Shown: positions 1-9,481 of the stretch, piece by piece
Position numbering within the stretch: the first letter of the stretch is position 1
How the letters are laid out: the number at the start of each line of letters is the position of its first letter
Assembly: GCA_019637075.1 (NCBI GenBank)
Contig: JAHBWI010000003.1
Coordinates: 596,350 to 660,349, forward strand
Reading direction: 5' to 3'
Length of the DNA stretch: 64,000 nucleotides
Source: Nitrospiraceae bacterium
Lineage (GTDB): Bacteria; Nitrospirota; Nitrospiria; Nitrospirales; Nitrospiraceae
Position numbers and translations under genes: made by a program
Notes under the pieces: model-generated
Databases searched by the model: none
What the model was told of the DNA's origin: nothing
Seen by the model: only the letters and a program-made list of their open reading frames with translations

Positions 1-447
1 CTGTCTGTCGTGTGGTCTCCCTCTGTGATCGACCTGGCCCCATGTTCACCTCCCTTCCGGCCGTCGCGGTTGGGCGAAGGCTAGAGCAAGGCTGGGACCA
101 GGTTGTGACAAGAACGAAATCTAGGATTTATTCGTTGAGTCAAAGGCTTAGAGGGAGGAGTCTCATGAGGGGATCGGCCGAGGGTGCGGGGATCAGCGGG
201 GCATGCGGGGACAGACCCGCATGAATCAGATCCTACATGGCTGGAAGTAATTCCGAACTACGGTGATCCACTTTGCAGCGGGCCAGAGATCGCTCTGGTT
301 CTGTCGAACCTATTTGGGTAGACTCTTCCCAGGCTGGACAATTCTACGGAGGCACTCCCACGGAGGAGTGTGGCGTAGATCGGAAAGCCGGCAACGACGG
401 TATTGACCGACGCCTGGGATATCCCAGGCCATTATCGGAGGAGAAAA
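1..447. other. Non-coding stretch upstream of the first gene
   Basis: No convincing gene is visible. Short reading frames here have no recognisable domain and no good ribosome-binding site. The last part carries the palindrome at 412-429 and the ribosome-binding site of the next gene. Confidence 0.5.
412..429. promoter_or_regulatory. Perfect 18-bp palindrome before the first gene
   Basis: GCCTGGGAT at 412-420 is followed directly by its reverse complement ATCCCAGGC at 421-429. It lies between a TTGACC hexamer (403-408) and the GGAGGAG ribosome-binding site (436-442) of the gene at 448. It could be an operator for a dimeric regulator or a 5'-UTR hairpin; the sequence does not decide. Confidence 0.45.
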
Positions 448-1347
448 ATGGTTCGAACCTTTGGTCGTTCATTGGTCGCCCTGTCCACGTTAGGGGGCCT
501 GTTCGTGATGGTCGGGACGGTTTGGGCTGACTGTGTCGATGGGGTACGGGAGGCGACCCAAGCGGAACTGGCCTTCGCCGTTCGCGCTGAGGCGGCGCTG
601 GCGGCTGCCCTTCCTGCGCCGATCCCGAGCAGCGAACGCCGCGGTGCCGCATACGACTTCACCCGGCAACCCAAGCTGTCCTTCTGCAAGGCCGACCCGG
701 AGGGCTCCTTTTCCCCGGCGATGGCCGGAGGTTACCTTTACAAGTTTCCCAAGGCGGAAGCCGATCGGCTATATGGTGAACGCAAGGCCATCGAGAAGCA
801 GATCGAGGCGTTAGAAACACTCCCACCGGAAGAAAATGCGCGGTACAAAGAGCTATTGGCGCAGATGCGCTCCGCCTACGATGGGGCGCCACGGCGGAGC
901 CGAAAAGATCCGCCATTTACGGCCGAGCAGCAGGCTCAGGTCGAGCGGGCGAACACGGAAGGGCGCAAGCTCGAGGCAGCAGCGAACAAGGTTGTCGCCG
1001 ACCACAAGGCGAGCGTAGTGGCTCAGGCCGATCAGCTGCGCGCCCAGGCGAAGAAGCTGGAGACCTTTCCTCAAGAGTTTCTCGTGCGGCTCGCGATAAA
1101 TGTGGACCGGTTCCCGGAGGCAAGCAGCACGACCGAAACAGTGGGTACCCCGAGTGTTCGGCGGAGCGCCGGCTTGGCCGTGCACAATGTTGTGGTCGCA
1201 GTCGAGGGGCCTGAGGGGGGCGCCCGTCAGGCGATCTTTGATGCCATCGACAAGGCGTATCTCAAGAGCCTAGTGGGGCAACCGTTGCCCGAGGTCGAGG
1301 CGTCAAAGGCCCGTGCCGAACGGGGTGGCTCAGGCCAAGCCCGATGA
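448..1347 (+). CDS. Exported protein of unknown function
   Basis: Predicted 299 residues. The start at 448 has a good GGAGGAG ribosome-binding site five bases upstream. The N-terminus (MVRTFGRSLVALSTLGGLFVM, ending near VWA-DC) looks like a Sec signal peptide, so the protein is probably periplasmic. Residues about 95-215 are rich in Ala, Glu, Lys and Gln and read as a helical, partly coiled-coil segment. No family is recognised. It stands alone, convergent with the sigma-54 activator downstream, and may be regulated through the palindrome just upstream. Confidence 0.7.
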   Translation: MVRTFGRSLVALSTLGGLFVMVGTVWADCVDGVREATQAELAFAVRAEAALAAALPAPIPSSERRGAAYDFTRQPKLSFCKADPEGSFSPAMAGGYLYKFPKAEADRLYGERKAIEKQIEALETLPPEENARYKELLAQMRSAYDGAPRRSRKDPPFTAEQQAQVERANTEGRKLEAAANKVVADHKASVVAQADQLRAQAKKLETFPQEFLVRLAINVDRFPEASSTTETVGTPSVRRSAGLAVHNVVVAVEGPEGGARQAIFDAIDKAYLKSLVGQPLPEVEASKARAERGGSGQAR

Positions 1348-1376
1348 CGTGCCGCCCACTGTCTGCCTGTAAGACG

Positions 1377-4040
1377 TTACGGCTTCGGCGCGGCGGCGCT
1401 TTGACGAAAGTGTTCGCGCACGAGGGCTTCAACGGACTTGAAGTGGCGGTCGGGCAGGTTTTTGAAGCGGCGTTTGCAGTCCGCGAGGGCTTCCTCCGCT
1501 CCCGTGAAGGGTTGGATCGTCTCGAGCAGGTGGTTGTAGTAATCGAGCAATTTCAGTTCGACCGTTCTCGTGAGGGATGAATCCCCCGCCAGCGTGGCGG
1601 CCGCTTGAGCCTTATCGCCTCGACTGTGCACGAGGGCTTGGAAGCAGAGTCCCTTGAGCCGCTGGGTGACGGTGCTGCGATCCCAACCCAAAGCTTTGGC
1701 CGTTGCTTGCATATCGAACCCGTGTTGCCGGAGTATCGTCAAGACGGCTGCGTCCCCGCTCGCATCCGGAAGCAGCGGCGGCATGGGCCGGGCGACCGCT
1801 CCCGTTGTCGCAGTCCCATCAAGCCGCAAGTCGAGGGCCGTGAGGATCGGTCGGTCGCTCAGGGCGGCTGCCTGCTCAAGGCACTGCCGTAGTTCACGGA
1901 CGTTCCCTTTCCACGGTTGATGGGCCAGGGTCTCGAGCGCCTCCTGCGACAGCTGCATCGGAGGACGGTCGCTTCCCCGCGTCAGCTCGTTCAGACAACG
2001 CTCCGCCAGCGGGCCGATGTCCTCCGGACGGTCGCGCAGGGGTGGGAGCGTCAATACCAGCCCTTTCAATCGAAAATACAGGTCTTCTCGGAACCAACCC
2101 TCGGAGACGCCGCGTTGAAGGTCCTTGTTGGTCGCGGCCACGATGCGAACGTCGACGGTCGTGGGGGTCGTCGCCCCGACTCGATAGAATGTTCTGTCTT
2201 GGAGCACCCGCAGCAGTTTGCTTTGATGGTCGAGCCGGAGGTCGCCGATCTCATCGAGAAAAATCGTGCCCTGATGGGCCAGTTCGAAGAAGCCCTTCCG
2301 GTCGGAGAGGGCGCCGGTGAAACTGCCTCGGACGTGGCCGAACAGTTCGCTCTCGAAGAGTTCGGGTGAAATAGCCGCCATGTTCACGGCGACAAAAGCT
2401 TTGGCGCCGCGAGGGCTCAAGCGATGGACGGCCCGCGCGAAGAGTTCCTTCCCCGTGCCGGGCTCACCCAGGATCAGCACGGTCACCGCCGACCGAGAGC
2501 CCTTCTTGATGTCGCGGAATGCCCCCAGCATCCTGGGGTGTCTGGTCACGATGCCCAATTGCTCGCATTCGCGGCGGAGTTGATCCTGCTCGACATCCCC
2601 CAGCGGGCCACCACTTCCGGCCGCAGTGCGCAAACCGCCCAACTGTCGTTCCAATTCATCGATGCGACTGCGCGCAGCTGTTTCCTGTTGCTGCGCCTCA
2701 AGCATCCGATGGTGGAGGTCGGCGGAAGTTTTCAATAGCTCGGCTTCTTTCGTGGCAGACTGAGATGCCTGAATTCGGGCCGACTCCAAATCCTCTTCGA
2801 GCGACTCGACCGCATTCTCCCTACAGACCAAGGCCTCACGCGCCGCGCTGAGATCCTGCTGTATGTGCAGCATGTCCTGCTCCACGAGCGCCATGCGCCG
2901 TGATGCCATCACGTGACCGAGCAGCCCTGTCGTCAGTAAGACTAAACTGGAAGCTGTGAAGGGTAAGACGACCGGCAACACGACCTGCATGCCCCACAGG
3001 GAGACCAGCACGATGAGCGTATAGATGCCCAGACTAGCCACGCCGAACAGCCACCCGGCGGCATTTGCCCGTCGCAGCGTCACGTAGGCGATCCCGGCAG
3101 CGAGCGCAATCGCCACCGCCAGCCGACCTCCGGCCGGAATGGTATGAATCCAGTGACGGGTCAGCAGAGTATTGAGCAGATGCACGTGCAGCAGGCCGTC
3201 GGACACTTCCTGGCCTGAGGGAAGCAGGTAAGCAGGAGCTTGCCTGGGCTGCAACAACAGCACGGCGATCTTGCCGCTGATCATATGATCAAGCTCGTCG
3301 CCATGCTTGCCGTCCAGTAGTTTCATGAAGTCGGCAAAGCTGATCGAGCGGAATGCCGTGGCGCTTCCGTCCTGCACCACACTCAGGAGCAGGTTTGTAG
3401 AAGAGGGGCCAAGAAGCCTCTCCGTATTAGGATGCTCGGCCGTCGATTTCATAGCCAAGAGGACGCCAAAGGCCGGGAGATCAAGGGCGCCGACATGGCT
3501 CGAGAGCGGTAGCCGACGCACGACCCGATCCGGATCGAGTTCGGGAAGGATGGACGCGGGTTCCGGGGGAAGTGTGCCCTTGCCGGATGATTCGAGCGTC
3601 GGATCGCTCCCGATCCAGGACTGAGGGTACAGCGGATACGCCACAGACCCGACAGACTTGATGGCTTCGATCAGGAGGGCGTCGCTCACCGCCCCACCGA
3701 GGTTCGGGGGGCTGGGTCGGTCGATTGGAAGATCGATGCCGATCCTTGAGGCGCCGGCGTCATGTAGCGCGGTGATGCTGCGGGCGACGAGACTGCGGTC
3801 CCACAGGCCGGTGCCGAATTGCTGATCAGCGGATTGGTCGCGAAGGATGAGCAGGATATCGGGACTGGCAGCAGGCGAATGTCGAAGTGTGAGCCAGGTA
3901 TCGTAAGGGCCGGAATCGAGGGCAGAGTAGAGGGCCGGCGCCCACGCCCAGAGCAACGCCGCCAGCAGGGTGGCGACGAGACCGGTCGTCACCGCCTGCA
4001 ACCACAGAGTGCTGAAGAACACACGTGTCGCCTGGCCCAT
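1377..4040 (-). CDS. Membrane-anchored CHASE2 sigma-54 transcriptional activator
   Basis: 887 residues. An N-terminal membrane helix (about 12-35) precedes an extracytoplasmic CHASE2-type sensor (about 45-295) and three further helices (about 306-375). A long coiled coil (about 380-480) joins these to a sigma-54 AAA+ domain with Walker A GEPGTGKE (525-532), the sigma-54 contact loop GSFTGA (572-577, usually GAFTGA) and Walker B IFLDEIGD. The C-terminus has a Fis-like helix-turn-helix and a further segment that resembles a second one. There is no receiver domain, so the signal probably passes directly through the membrane. It lies 12 bp downstream of the TPR gene on the same strand and is probably co-transcribed with it. 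Targets would be -24/-12 promoters. Confidence 0.88.
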   Translation of the reverse strand: MGQATRVFFSTLWLQAVTTGLVATLLAALLWAWAPALYSALDSGPYDTWLTLRHSPAASPDILLILRDQSADQQFGTGLWDRSLVARSITALHDAGASRIGIDLPIDRPSPPNLGGAVSDALLIEAIKSVGSVAYPLYPQSWIGSDPTLESSGKGTLPPEPASILPELDPDRVVRRLPLSSHVGALDLPAFGVLLAMKSTAEHPNTERLLGPSSTNLLLSVVQDGSATAFRSISFADFMKLLDGKHGDELDHMISGKIAVLLLQPRQAPAYLLPSGQEVSDGLLHVHLLNTLLTRHWIHTIPAGGRLAVAIALAAGIAYVTLRRANAAGWLFGVASLGIYTLIVLVSLWGMQVVLPVVLPFTASSLVLLTTGLLGHVMASRRMALVEQDMLHIQQDLSAAREALVCRENAVESLEEDLESARIQASQSATKEAELLKTSADLHHRMLEAQQQETAARSRIDELERQLGGLRTAAGSGGPLGDVEQDQLRRECEQLGIVTRHPRMLGAFRDIKKGSRSAVTVLILGEPGTGKELFARAVHRLSPRGAKAFVAVNMAAISPELFESELFGHVRGSFTGALSDRKGFFELAHQGTIFLDEIGDLRLDHQSKLLRVLQDRTFYRVGATTPTTVDVRIVAATNKDLQRGVSEGWFREDLYFRLKGLVLTLPPLRDRPEDIGPLAERCLNELTRGSDRPPMQLSQEALETLAHQPWKGNVRELRQCLEQAAALSDRPILTALDLRLDGTATTGAVARPMPPLLPDASGDAAVLTILRQHGFDMQATAKALGWDRSTVTQRLKGLCFQALVHSRGDKAQAAATLAGDSSLTRTVELKLLDYYNHLLETIQPFTGAEEALADCKRRFKNLPDRHFKSVEALVREHFRQSAAAPKP

Positions 4041-4052
4041 GGCAAACGCCCG

Positions 4053-5507
4053 CTATGGCTTGGTGCTATCGGCGTTGAACTCTTCCAGGATGCGCTTCGC
4101 GTCGTCGCGGGGCAGCCCCTTGAGATATCCCTTGGCTTTGGGGAGATCGACGGAAACGCCTTGCCCCTTACCATAGATCCGGGCGAGCGCCACCTTGGAT
4201 GGGACGACTCCATCACCGGCCGTGTTATCGAGGAACGTGAGGATCCATTGACCATGGGGAGGTAATTGACTGTCGAGCCCTTGTTCGTAGAGCCGCACCA
4301 GCGCGTCGTGTGCCGCGTCGTTGAGGGCATAGGCTTCTCTGAGAAGAACGGGGAGCGCATCGGCCGTGCGGCCGAGCTTCAGCAGCGTGGTGCCGACGGT
4401 GGCGCCGTTCCGGTCGCGATCGAGATCCGGGAAATCCAGCCAAATCTGTTCGCAATAGTCGCGAAAGGCGTCGGCGGCTGCTTTGGATTGTTTCGTCTGG
4501 AGTGAACCCTTCACCGCAGCCAATCGTCGGAGTTGCGTGAGGGCTTGGGCGGCCTCCGGCAGCCCTTGCTCAAAGGCGCGGGACCACCACGTGATGGCCA
4601 TGACTTGGTTCTTCTCCACGCCTTGGCCCGATCGGTAGGCGTTGCCGAGGAAATATTGAGCCTTGGCCAATCCGGCCAGGGCGGCGGCTTCGAGTTCCTG
4701 GGTGGCATCCTTTTCCTTGCCCGCCAGTTTCAACACCAGCCCCAATCGGTAATGGGCTTCTGCGAAATCCGGTTTCCGACGCAGTGCTTCCTGGTAGGCC
4801 TGGATGGCCGACTGCACGTTGCCGCGTGTGTATTGGATCGTGCCGAGGCTGTAGTGCGCCTGTGTCAGCGAGGGGTCGAGTTTGATGGCTTCCTGGAGCT
4901 CGCTGACGGCGTTTCGCCACTCCTGCTTGGCCATCAGCGCGGTCCCAAGCTCCGCGTGCGCTTGGGCAGCGGTCGGGTGAAAACGAAGCGCCGTTCGGTA
5001 TTCGTCGATGGCCCCATCGGTCTCCCCGAGTTGGAAGAGTGCGTTGGCCAGCTTCAGCCTTGGTTCCAGGGCATCCGGTTCCAGTTGCAGCAGTTTCCGG
5101 GAATGGGCCACGACATCCAGCGGTGGAAGCGCTACCGGAGATATCGGCGCAGCCGGAGACGCCGCCACTGCTGCCGGCTCTGCGGCGGAAGGCGGCGGGG
5201 GTGGTACGGCTGCGGCTGCCGGTGGTGGCGGAGGACTGGTTGGGGAGACTGGCGCCGACGGTGGCGGTGGCACCGGCGAAGGCTCAGATGGTGTAACGGC
5301 CGCGCCAGCCGGAGGTGCAGGCGGCGTCGGCGGTGGCCCAACGGGAATCGCAGCTTCGTGGGGCTCGGAGGGGAGTCGTTCTTCTTGAATCTGGGTCGAT
5401 TCCGAGGCGGCCGGAAGGTCTTGGGCCGCGGCAGATGAATGGGCGAGGCACAGGGCGGCAGTCAGTAGCCATGCGCCTGCAGATGCAATCTCTCGTAAGG
5501 GGACCAT
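4053..5507 (-). CDS. Exported TPR/Sel1-repeat protein with proline-rich linker
   Basis: Predicted 484 residues from ATG 5507; a TTG at 5528 would add seven. A signal peptide ending near SSAAAQ is followed by a Pro/Ala/Ser-rich low-complexity linker (about residues 50-125), tandem TPR repeats (about 130-265) and Sel1-like repeats (AKAQYFLGNAYRSGQG and IYGKGQGVSVDLPKAKGYL). Such proteins are periplasmic scaffolds; the partner is unknown. It precedes the CHASE2 activator by 12 bp, so the repeats may serve that signalling path. This is inference from order only. Confidence 0.75.
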   Translation of the reverse strand: MVPLREIASAGAWLLTAALCLAHSSAAAQDLPAASESTQIQEERLPSEPHEAAIPVGPPPTPPAPPAGAAVTPSEPSPVPPPPSAPVSPTSPPPPPAAAAVPPPPPSAAEPAAVAASPAAPISPVALPPLDVVAHSRKLLQLEPDALEPRLKLANALFQLGETDGAIDEYRTALRFHPTAAQAHAELGTALMAKQEWRNAVSELQEAIKLDPSLTQAHYSLGTIQYTRGNVQSAIQAYQEALRRKPDFAEAHYRLGLVLKLAGKEKDATQELEAAALAGLAKAQYFLGNAYRSGQGVEKNQVMAITWWSRAFEQGLPEAAQALTQLRRLAAVKGSLQTKQSKAAADAFRDYCEQIWLDFPDLDRDRNGATVGTTLLKLGRTADALPVLLREAYALNDAAHDALVRLYEQGLDSQLPPHGQWILTFLDNTAGDGVVPSKVALARIYGKGQGVSVDLPKAKGYLKGLPRDDAKRILEEFNADSTKP

Positions 5508-5918
5508 GGTATCGGAAGCCGTCTCCAATGCCTAAACACCCTTTTATATACCATACGCGCAAACGACAACAACTCTTGGCTTGCCGTTCCGAAGGGGCAA
5601 TGGCGAAGAAGATATCTGTTTGCCTGGGGCTCTGTTGTGGCAGGCAGGTCAGATAGGGCGTATTCGACGGTACAGACCTCGTGGAGAAGCGGTGGGTTGC
5701 ATTATGGAGGAGATATACGTATTATGGCTGAATGGTGATGCCTACGCGTAGTTATTCTTAAATCAAGTTAGCCGTGTTTCACGGTCCTGCCGGTGTCCAG
5801 CCGGTCGGAGCGTGGGGCGCACCGTGAAGTCGTGCGCGGTTCCATCCAGTCTTCCTTCAGATTCATGTGACAGCCGGAGGATTTTGCGCCGGCCGGGGCG
5901 ATACGGCACAGCGGTTGG
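5508..5918. other. Divergent intergenic region
   Basis: This stretch separates two divergent genes and must carry both promoters. No clear -35/-10 pair, RNA gene or conserved reading frame was recognised. An AT-richer patch lies at about 5700-5775. Confidence 0.4.
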
Positions 5919-7559
5919 ATGGGCTCCATGTTTATTGATGCCAGGGAAGTCGAGTTCGGCGCCGTTATCAAGAGTGATGTCTGCATTGTCGGCGGCGGGA
6001 TCGCCGGGTTGACGCTGGCTCGAGAACTCGACCGGCGAGGCATCGATACCTGTCTTCTTGAAAGCGGCGGGCTCTCACCGGACCGTGCCATCAGGGATCT
6101 TTCACGCGGCGAGAACGTGGGGGTGCCCTACGAGGTGGCGGAGGGGTCGCGGAGCCGCTACCTGGGTGGAGGGACCAATGCCTGGGACGGACGATGCCAG
6201 CCGCTGGACGACCAGGATTTTCGTATTCGCGATTGGGTGCCCAACAGCGGGTGGCCGATCGGGCCTGACGACCTCAAACCCCACTACGACCAGGCGCAGA
6301 CCGCCCTGGGCCTCGGCCCCAACTCCTACGATCTTCGAAGCTGGGTTGATCGACTGGCGCGAGCTGACGTGCGCCGCCTCCCGCTCCCAGCCGGCCGCGT
6401 GACAGACAGCCTCTCGCAGTTCAGTTCGCCGGAATCGTTTGGATCTCTTTACCATCGGGCCTTGGACCGGGCCGCGCACCTTCGAGTCTTTCTCTATGCC
6501 ACTGTCGTCGAGATCGAAACCGACCCAGCTGCGGTTGCGGCGCGGCGGGCGATCGTCTTTTCTCTCAAGGGACGCAAGATGACGGTCACGGCCAGGATTT
6601 TCGTGCTGGCCGCGGGAGCGATCGAAAATGCCAGGATCTTGCTGGCTTCGAACAAGACCAGACGCGCGGGTTTGGGGAATAGCTATGACCTGGTCGGACG
6701 CTACTTCATGGACCACCCGTCCGTGCTTGCCGGTGAGGTGAGGTTCGTCGATGGTTGGAAGAACAACCGGCTGTATGACGAGCGATTCAACCGGTGCGAT
6801 CCCGATGTGGCGGTAGAGGGAGTCAGCTTCGCGGGGTACTGTCACTTGGCGTCTGACCTACAGCGGGAGGAACGCCTGCTGAATTCGAGTATTTGGTTCT
6901 CCTCCGTATACGTGGGCGAGCATCCGGCTGTCACCAATGCGCTCGAGGGGCTCAGGCGCCGGGTCGTGGACGGCGAGGGGCCGCGCGAGCGCCTGACCGA
7001 TCTGCTGACTCGATTGGCCTCTCACCCGAAAGAGGCGTTGCAGACTCTCCTTGCGCGCTGGTTGGGCGTGAGACAGAAAGTCAGTCGTGTTCACTTACGC
7101 GCGCTGGTCGAGCCGGTTCCCGATGCGGAAAGTCGCGTCACGCTGTCGGAGGAACAAGATGAATTGGGCACCGCGCGGGTTCGCGTTCGATGGCGATTGG
7201 ATGCGTTGGCACAGCGAACGTTGGATCGCACCTGTGCGATTTTTGCGGAGGAACTGGAGCGGGCCGGCGTGGCAAAAGTGACGCTCGGGCCGAAGCTCGA
7301 GGGAAAGGATTGGCAGAGCCAGATCGACTTTGCGTCGAATCAGCACCAAATGGGTACTACCCGGATGCATGATTCGCCGCGGGCCGGCGTCGTCGATCGG
7401 TACGGTCTTGTCCACGGTATGCGGAATCTCTACGTCGCGGGTGGGTCTGTGTTCCCGACGGCCGGCGCCGGTCCGCCGTCGCTGACCGTGGTCGCGTTGG
7501 CCCTGCGGATGGCGGATCGGCTGATCGATGAGTTGAAGCCGGGAGGTAGGCTGAGATAG
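5919..7559 (+). CDS. GMC-family FAD-dependent oxidoreductase
   Basis: 546 residues. The N-terminus has the Rossmann FAD motif VCIVGGGIAGLTLARELDRR with a downstream acidic residue (LLESGG). A middle segment contains VLAAGAIENARILLAS, typical of glucose-methanol-choline oxidoreductases, and the C-terminus has the GMC_oxred_C signature HQMGTTRM...NLYVAGGSVFPTAG. It would oxidise an alcohol or sugar using FAD; the substrate cannot be read from the sequence. ATG codons at 5919 and 5928 are both possible and neither has a strong ribosome-binding site. There is no obvious Tat signal, so it is probably cytoplasmic. Neighbours do not suggest a pathway. Confidence 0.85.
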   Translation: MGSMFIDAREVEFGAVIKSDVCIVGGGIAGLTLARELDRRGIDTCLLESGGLSPDRAIRDLSRGENVGVPYEVAEGSRSRYLGGGTNAWDGRCQPLDDQDFRIRDWVPNSGWPIGPDDLKPHYDQAQTALGLGPNSYDLRSWVDRLARADVRRLPLPAGRVTDSLSQFSSPESFGSLYHRALDRAAHLRVFLYATVVEIETDPAAVAARRAIVFSLKGRKMTVTARIFVLAAGAIENARILLASNKTRRAGLGNSYDLVGRYFMDHPSVLAGEVRFVDGWKNNRLYDERFNRCDPDVAVEGVSFAGYCHLASDLQREERLLNSSIWFSSVYVGEHPAVTNALEGLRRRVVDGEGPRERLTDLLTRLASHPKEALQTLLARWLGVRQKVSRVHLRALVEPVPDAESRVTLSEEQDELGTARVRVRWRLDALAQRTLDRTCAIFAEELERAGVAKVTLGPKLEGKDWQSQIDFASNQHQMGTTRMHDSPRAGVVDRYGLVHGMRNLYVAGGSVFPTAGAGPPSLTVVALALRMADRLIDELKPGGRLR

Positions 7560-7583
7560 TTCCCCGGCCGGCCCGGCTCTGTT

Positions 7584-8282
7584 TCAGGTCGACCAATAGC
7601 CCAGGATCACGACGAGCAGGGCCAAAATACTAAGGAGGCCCAAAATCACATAGCGCCACCAGAACAGTTGGTTGTGCAGCGGCAGAAAGCCCAGGCTGAC
7701 TCCCTCTGCGAGCAGCCAATTGCGGAACTCCTGCGGAGCGATTACGGCCAATCCCCGCTGTTCGCATGAGGCAATGAAGCGATCCACGATCGCTTCCCTC
7801 ACCGACGAGCGAATGAACGCATCGAGCCATCCCGGCATCCAGATCCGGTCGAGAATCTTCCCCAACCATTTGTCCAGCAGTCTGCCGTATTGCGCGCGTA
7901 TTTTCTGAATCGACTCGCCCTGCCCTTGATCGAATCCCGTGATGGCCGGGAGCGTATGCAGCCAGGCGCGCAAAGTCTGTTCGAGCTGTTCGACCGTTGC
8001 GGCGGCGGCATGGAGAAACCCGGCTACGGCACCTCCGCCGGCGCCCAGTAGCGCATAGAGCGCGGTCAGCGACCATGCTCCCACCTGGCTCCAGAGGCCT
8101 TGCTTGGAAACAGACCAGGTATAAAACAGCGCGGCCCCGACCATCAGGAGGGCGGCGAAGAGGGCATGGATCGGCAGGGCCCAGACGAGCGAGCGCAGGA
8201 AACTGCGGGGCAAGGCGTTGGCGGATCGGTGCGTCGGCTGATCCGACTCGGCCAGTGTGGGGGCGGCGGGGCGGCTATCCAC
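7584..8282 (-). CDS. Small membrane protein of unknown function
   Basis: Predicted 232 residues from GTG 8282, which overlaps the stop codon of the HIT gene. An ATG at 8370-8372 would lie well inside the HIT gene and is less likely. Two hydrophobic helices (about residues 30-55 and 65-95) and a C-terminal helix (WWRYVILGLLSILALLVVIL) flank a soluble part rich in charged residues. No family is recognised. Translational coupling to the HIT gene is suggested by the overlap. Confidence 0.6.
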   Translation of the reverse strand: MDSRPAAPTLAESDQPTHRSANALPRSFLRSLVWALPIHALFAALLMVGAALFYTWSVSKQGLWSQVGAWSLTALYALLGAGGGAVAGFLHAAAATVEQLEQTLRAWLHTLPAITGFDQGQGESIQKIRAQYGRLLDKWLGKILDRIWMPGWLDAFIRSSVREAIVDRFIASCEQRGLAVIAPQEFRNWLLAEGVSLGFLPLHNQLFWWRYVILGLLSILALLVVILGYWST

Positions 8283-8712
8283 GTTGATGGTGCGCGTTCC
8301 ACCTCGCGCGTAGACGCTCGATGAGGGCTGCCTGAGCGTTGGGTTCCATCGCGAGCGGGGCATGTGCCACACGCCAGACCGGCTCCAGCGGGGCCGGATC
8401 GCGGTGCAAGCGGGGAATCAGATGCCAGTGAATATGCGGCAACTGGTTCCCCAAGAGTTCGTAGTTGATCTTGGCCGCCTGGAAGATGTCGGACAGGACA
8501 CCCGCCATGGCGGACACGTCTTCGATCAGTCGAGCCCGTTCGGCCGATGTCAGATGAAAGAGTTCGGTCGCATGCCGTTGCAGCACGAGCACGGTCCAAC
8601 CGGGAAAGAATTGATCATCGTGGAGATAGGCGTGGGTGATGCCGCATTCTGTAATGAAACGATCGGCGAAAGGCCAGGTACCCAGGCAGGCTTTGCAGTC
8701 CGGCGTGACCAT
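8275..8712 (-). CDS. HIT-superfamily protein
   Basis: 145 residues. It shows the histidine-triad nucleotide-binding core LPHIHWHLIPRL near residue 95. The N-terminal CKAC pair could bind zinc. Family members hydrolyse or transfer nucleotide phosphates; the substrate is not evident. It is distinct from the HinT-like protein at 52532. Its start lies 2 bp from the next gene upstream, and its stop overlaps the membrane protein gene, consistent with one transcript running 9329 to 7584. Confidence 0.8.
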   Translation of the reverse strand: MVTPDCKACLGTWPFADRFITECGITHAYLHDDQFFPGWTVLVLQRHATELFHLTSAERARLIEDVSAMAGVLSDIFQAAKINYELLGNQLPHIHWHLIPRLHRDPAPLEPVWRVAHAPLAMEPNAQAALIERLRARWNAHHQRG

Positions 8713-8714
8713 GG

Positions 8715-9329
8715 TTATCGCAGGGTACGCGCTTCTTCCTCCGTGATGAGTCCCTTCTTGAGCAGCAACTGAATCAGTTTGTCGGTGCTGGTTTTCTGTT
8801 GGGAGGAGCCCGCCGTTGCCTCGCCGCCTTTCGCTTTCGGCGGCTCGCGTTTCAATCCAAGCACTCGGAAGGACGGGGTGAAGACGGCGACGTAATCACG
8901 ATTACGGATCCGGACCGCCGCGGGGGGACTTTCGGTATAAGGTGTGAGGTCCGGTCGCCCCCCGGCGGGAATTCTAAAGAACGGTTTGCCGTCCTCGGTT
9001 TCACCGTCTTGACCCAGTATCTCCATCCGCACGAGCAGAGACTCGTTTTTCAGCGGCTCACGTTCCTCGCCAGCAATGTTCGTGATGCGATCCAACACGA
9101 CGACCAACGAGTCCGCGATGAAGGCTTCACCGGAGGTATTGCGCACACTCACATTGTATCGGTATTCGCTGGAGAAATTGTCGCGACTCATGAGAGTCAC
9201 GACGGCGCTTGCCTTGCCGGTGAGGTCCGTCAGCTGGTCTACGGAGCTTGCTCTTCCGTCCGACGCCAGACCGATGAAGATGGTCGTGGCGATCAAGGCT
9301 AAGAGTCCCGCGCGTTGCATCCTGCTCAT
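8715..9329 (-). CDS. Exported protein with C-terminal short helical domain
   Basis: Predicted 204 residues. ATG 9329 is preceded by a strong GGGAGG ribosome-binding site, so longer upstream extensions were rejected. A signal peptide (MSRMQRAGLLALIATTIFIG...GRA-SS) is followed by a beta-rich region that resembles an extracellular Ig-like or carboxypeptidase-regulatory fold (YNVSVRNTSGEAF...). After a low-complexity linker the protein ends in a SHOCT-like helix pair (DKLIQLLLKKGLITEEEARTL). Function unknown. It appears to be the first gene of the three-gene unit with the HIT and membrane proteins. Confidence 0.65.
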   Translation of the reverse strand: MSRMQRAGLLALIATTIFIGLASDGRASSVDQLTDLTGKASAVVTLMSRDNFSSEYRYNVSVRNTSGEAFIADSLVVVLDRITNIAGEEREPLKNESLLVRMEILGQDGETEDGKPFFRIPAGGRPDLTPYTESPPAAVRIRNRDYVAVFTPSFRVLGLKREPPKAKGGEATAGSSQQKTSTDKLIQLLLKKGLITEEEARTLR

Positions 9330-9412
9330 GGGTGCCTCCCGGACCGGCTCATTTCCCGAGCAGCATAGCAAAACCCGGCACTCAGTGCGAGCGGAACTGG
9401 CGCGGCGCGACC

Positions 9413-9442
9413 TTGACACCCTCTTTTGGTGGACGATATTCT
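9413..9442 (+). promoter_or_regulatory. Sigma-70-like promoter for the HD-domain gene
   Basis: A perfect TTGACA (9413-9418) and TATTCT (9437-9442) are separated by 18 bp. The start codon of the HD gene lies 40 bp further on. Found by eye. Confidence 0.5.
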
Positions 9443-9481
9443 GGCCCTCGCATTGATCCACGTACGCGCTGTCAACCCTCC

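Noticed and set aside
12..224. 70-codon frame at the window start
   Set aside because: No start signal or family resemblance; it may only be chance in GC-rich DNA.
4533..5438. Long plus-strand reading frame antisense to the TPR gene
   Set aside because: It mirrors the repeat and proline-rich sequence of the real gene and has no ribosome-binding site or domain.
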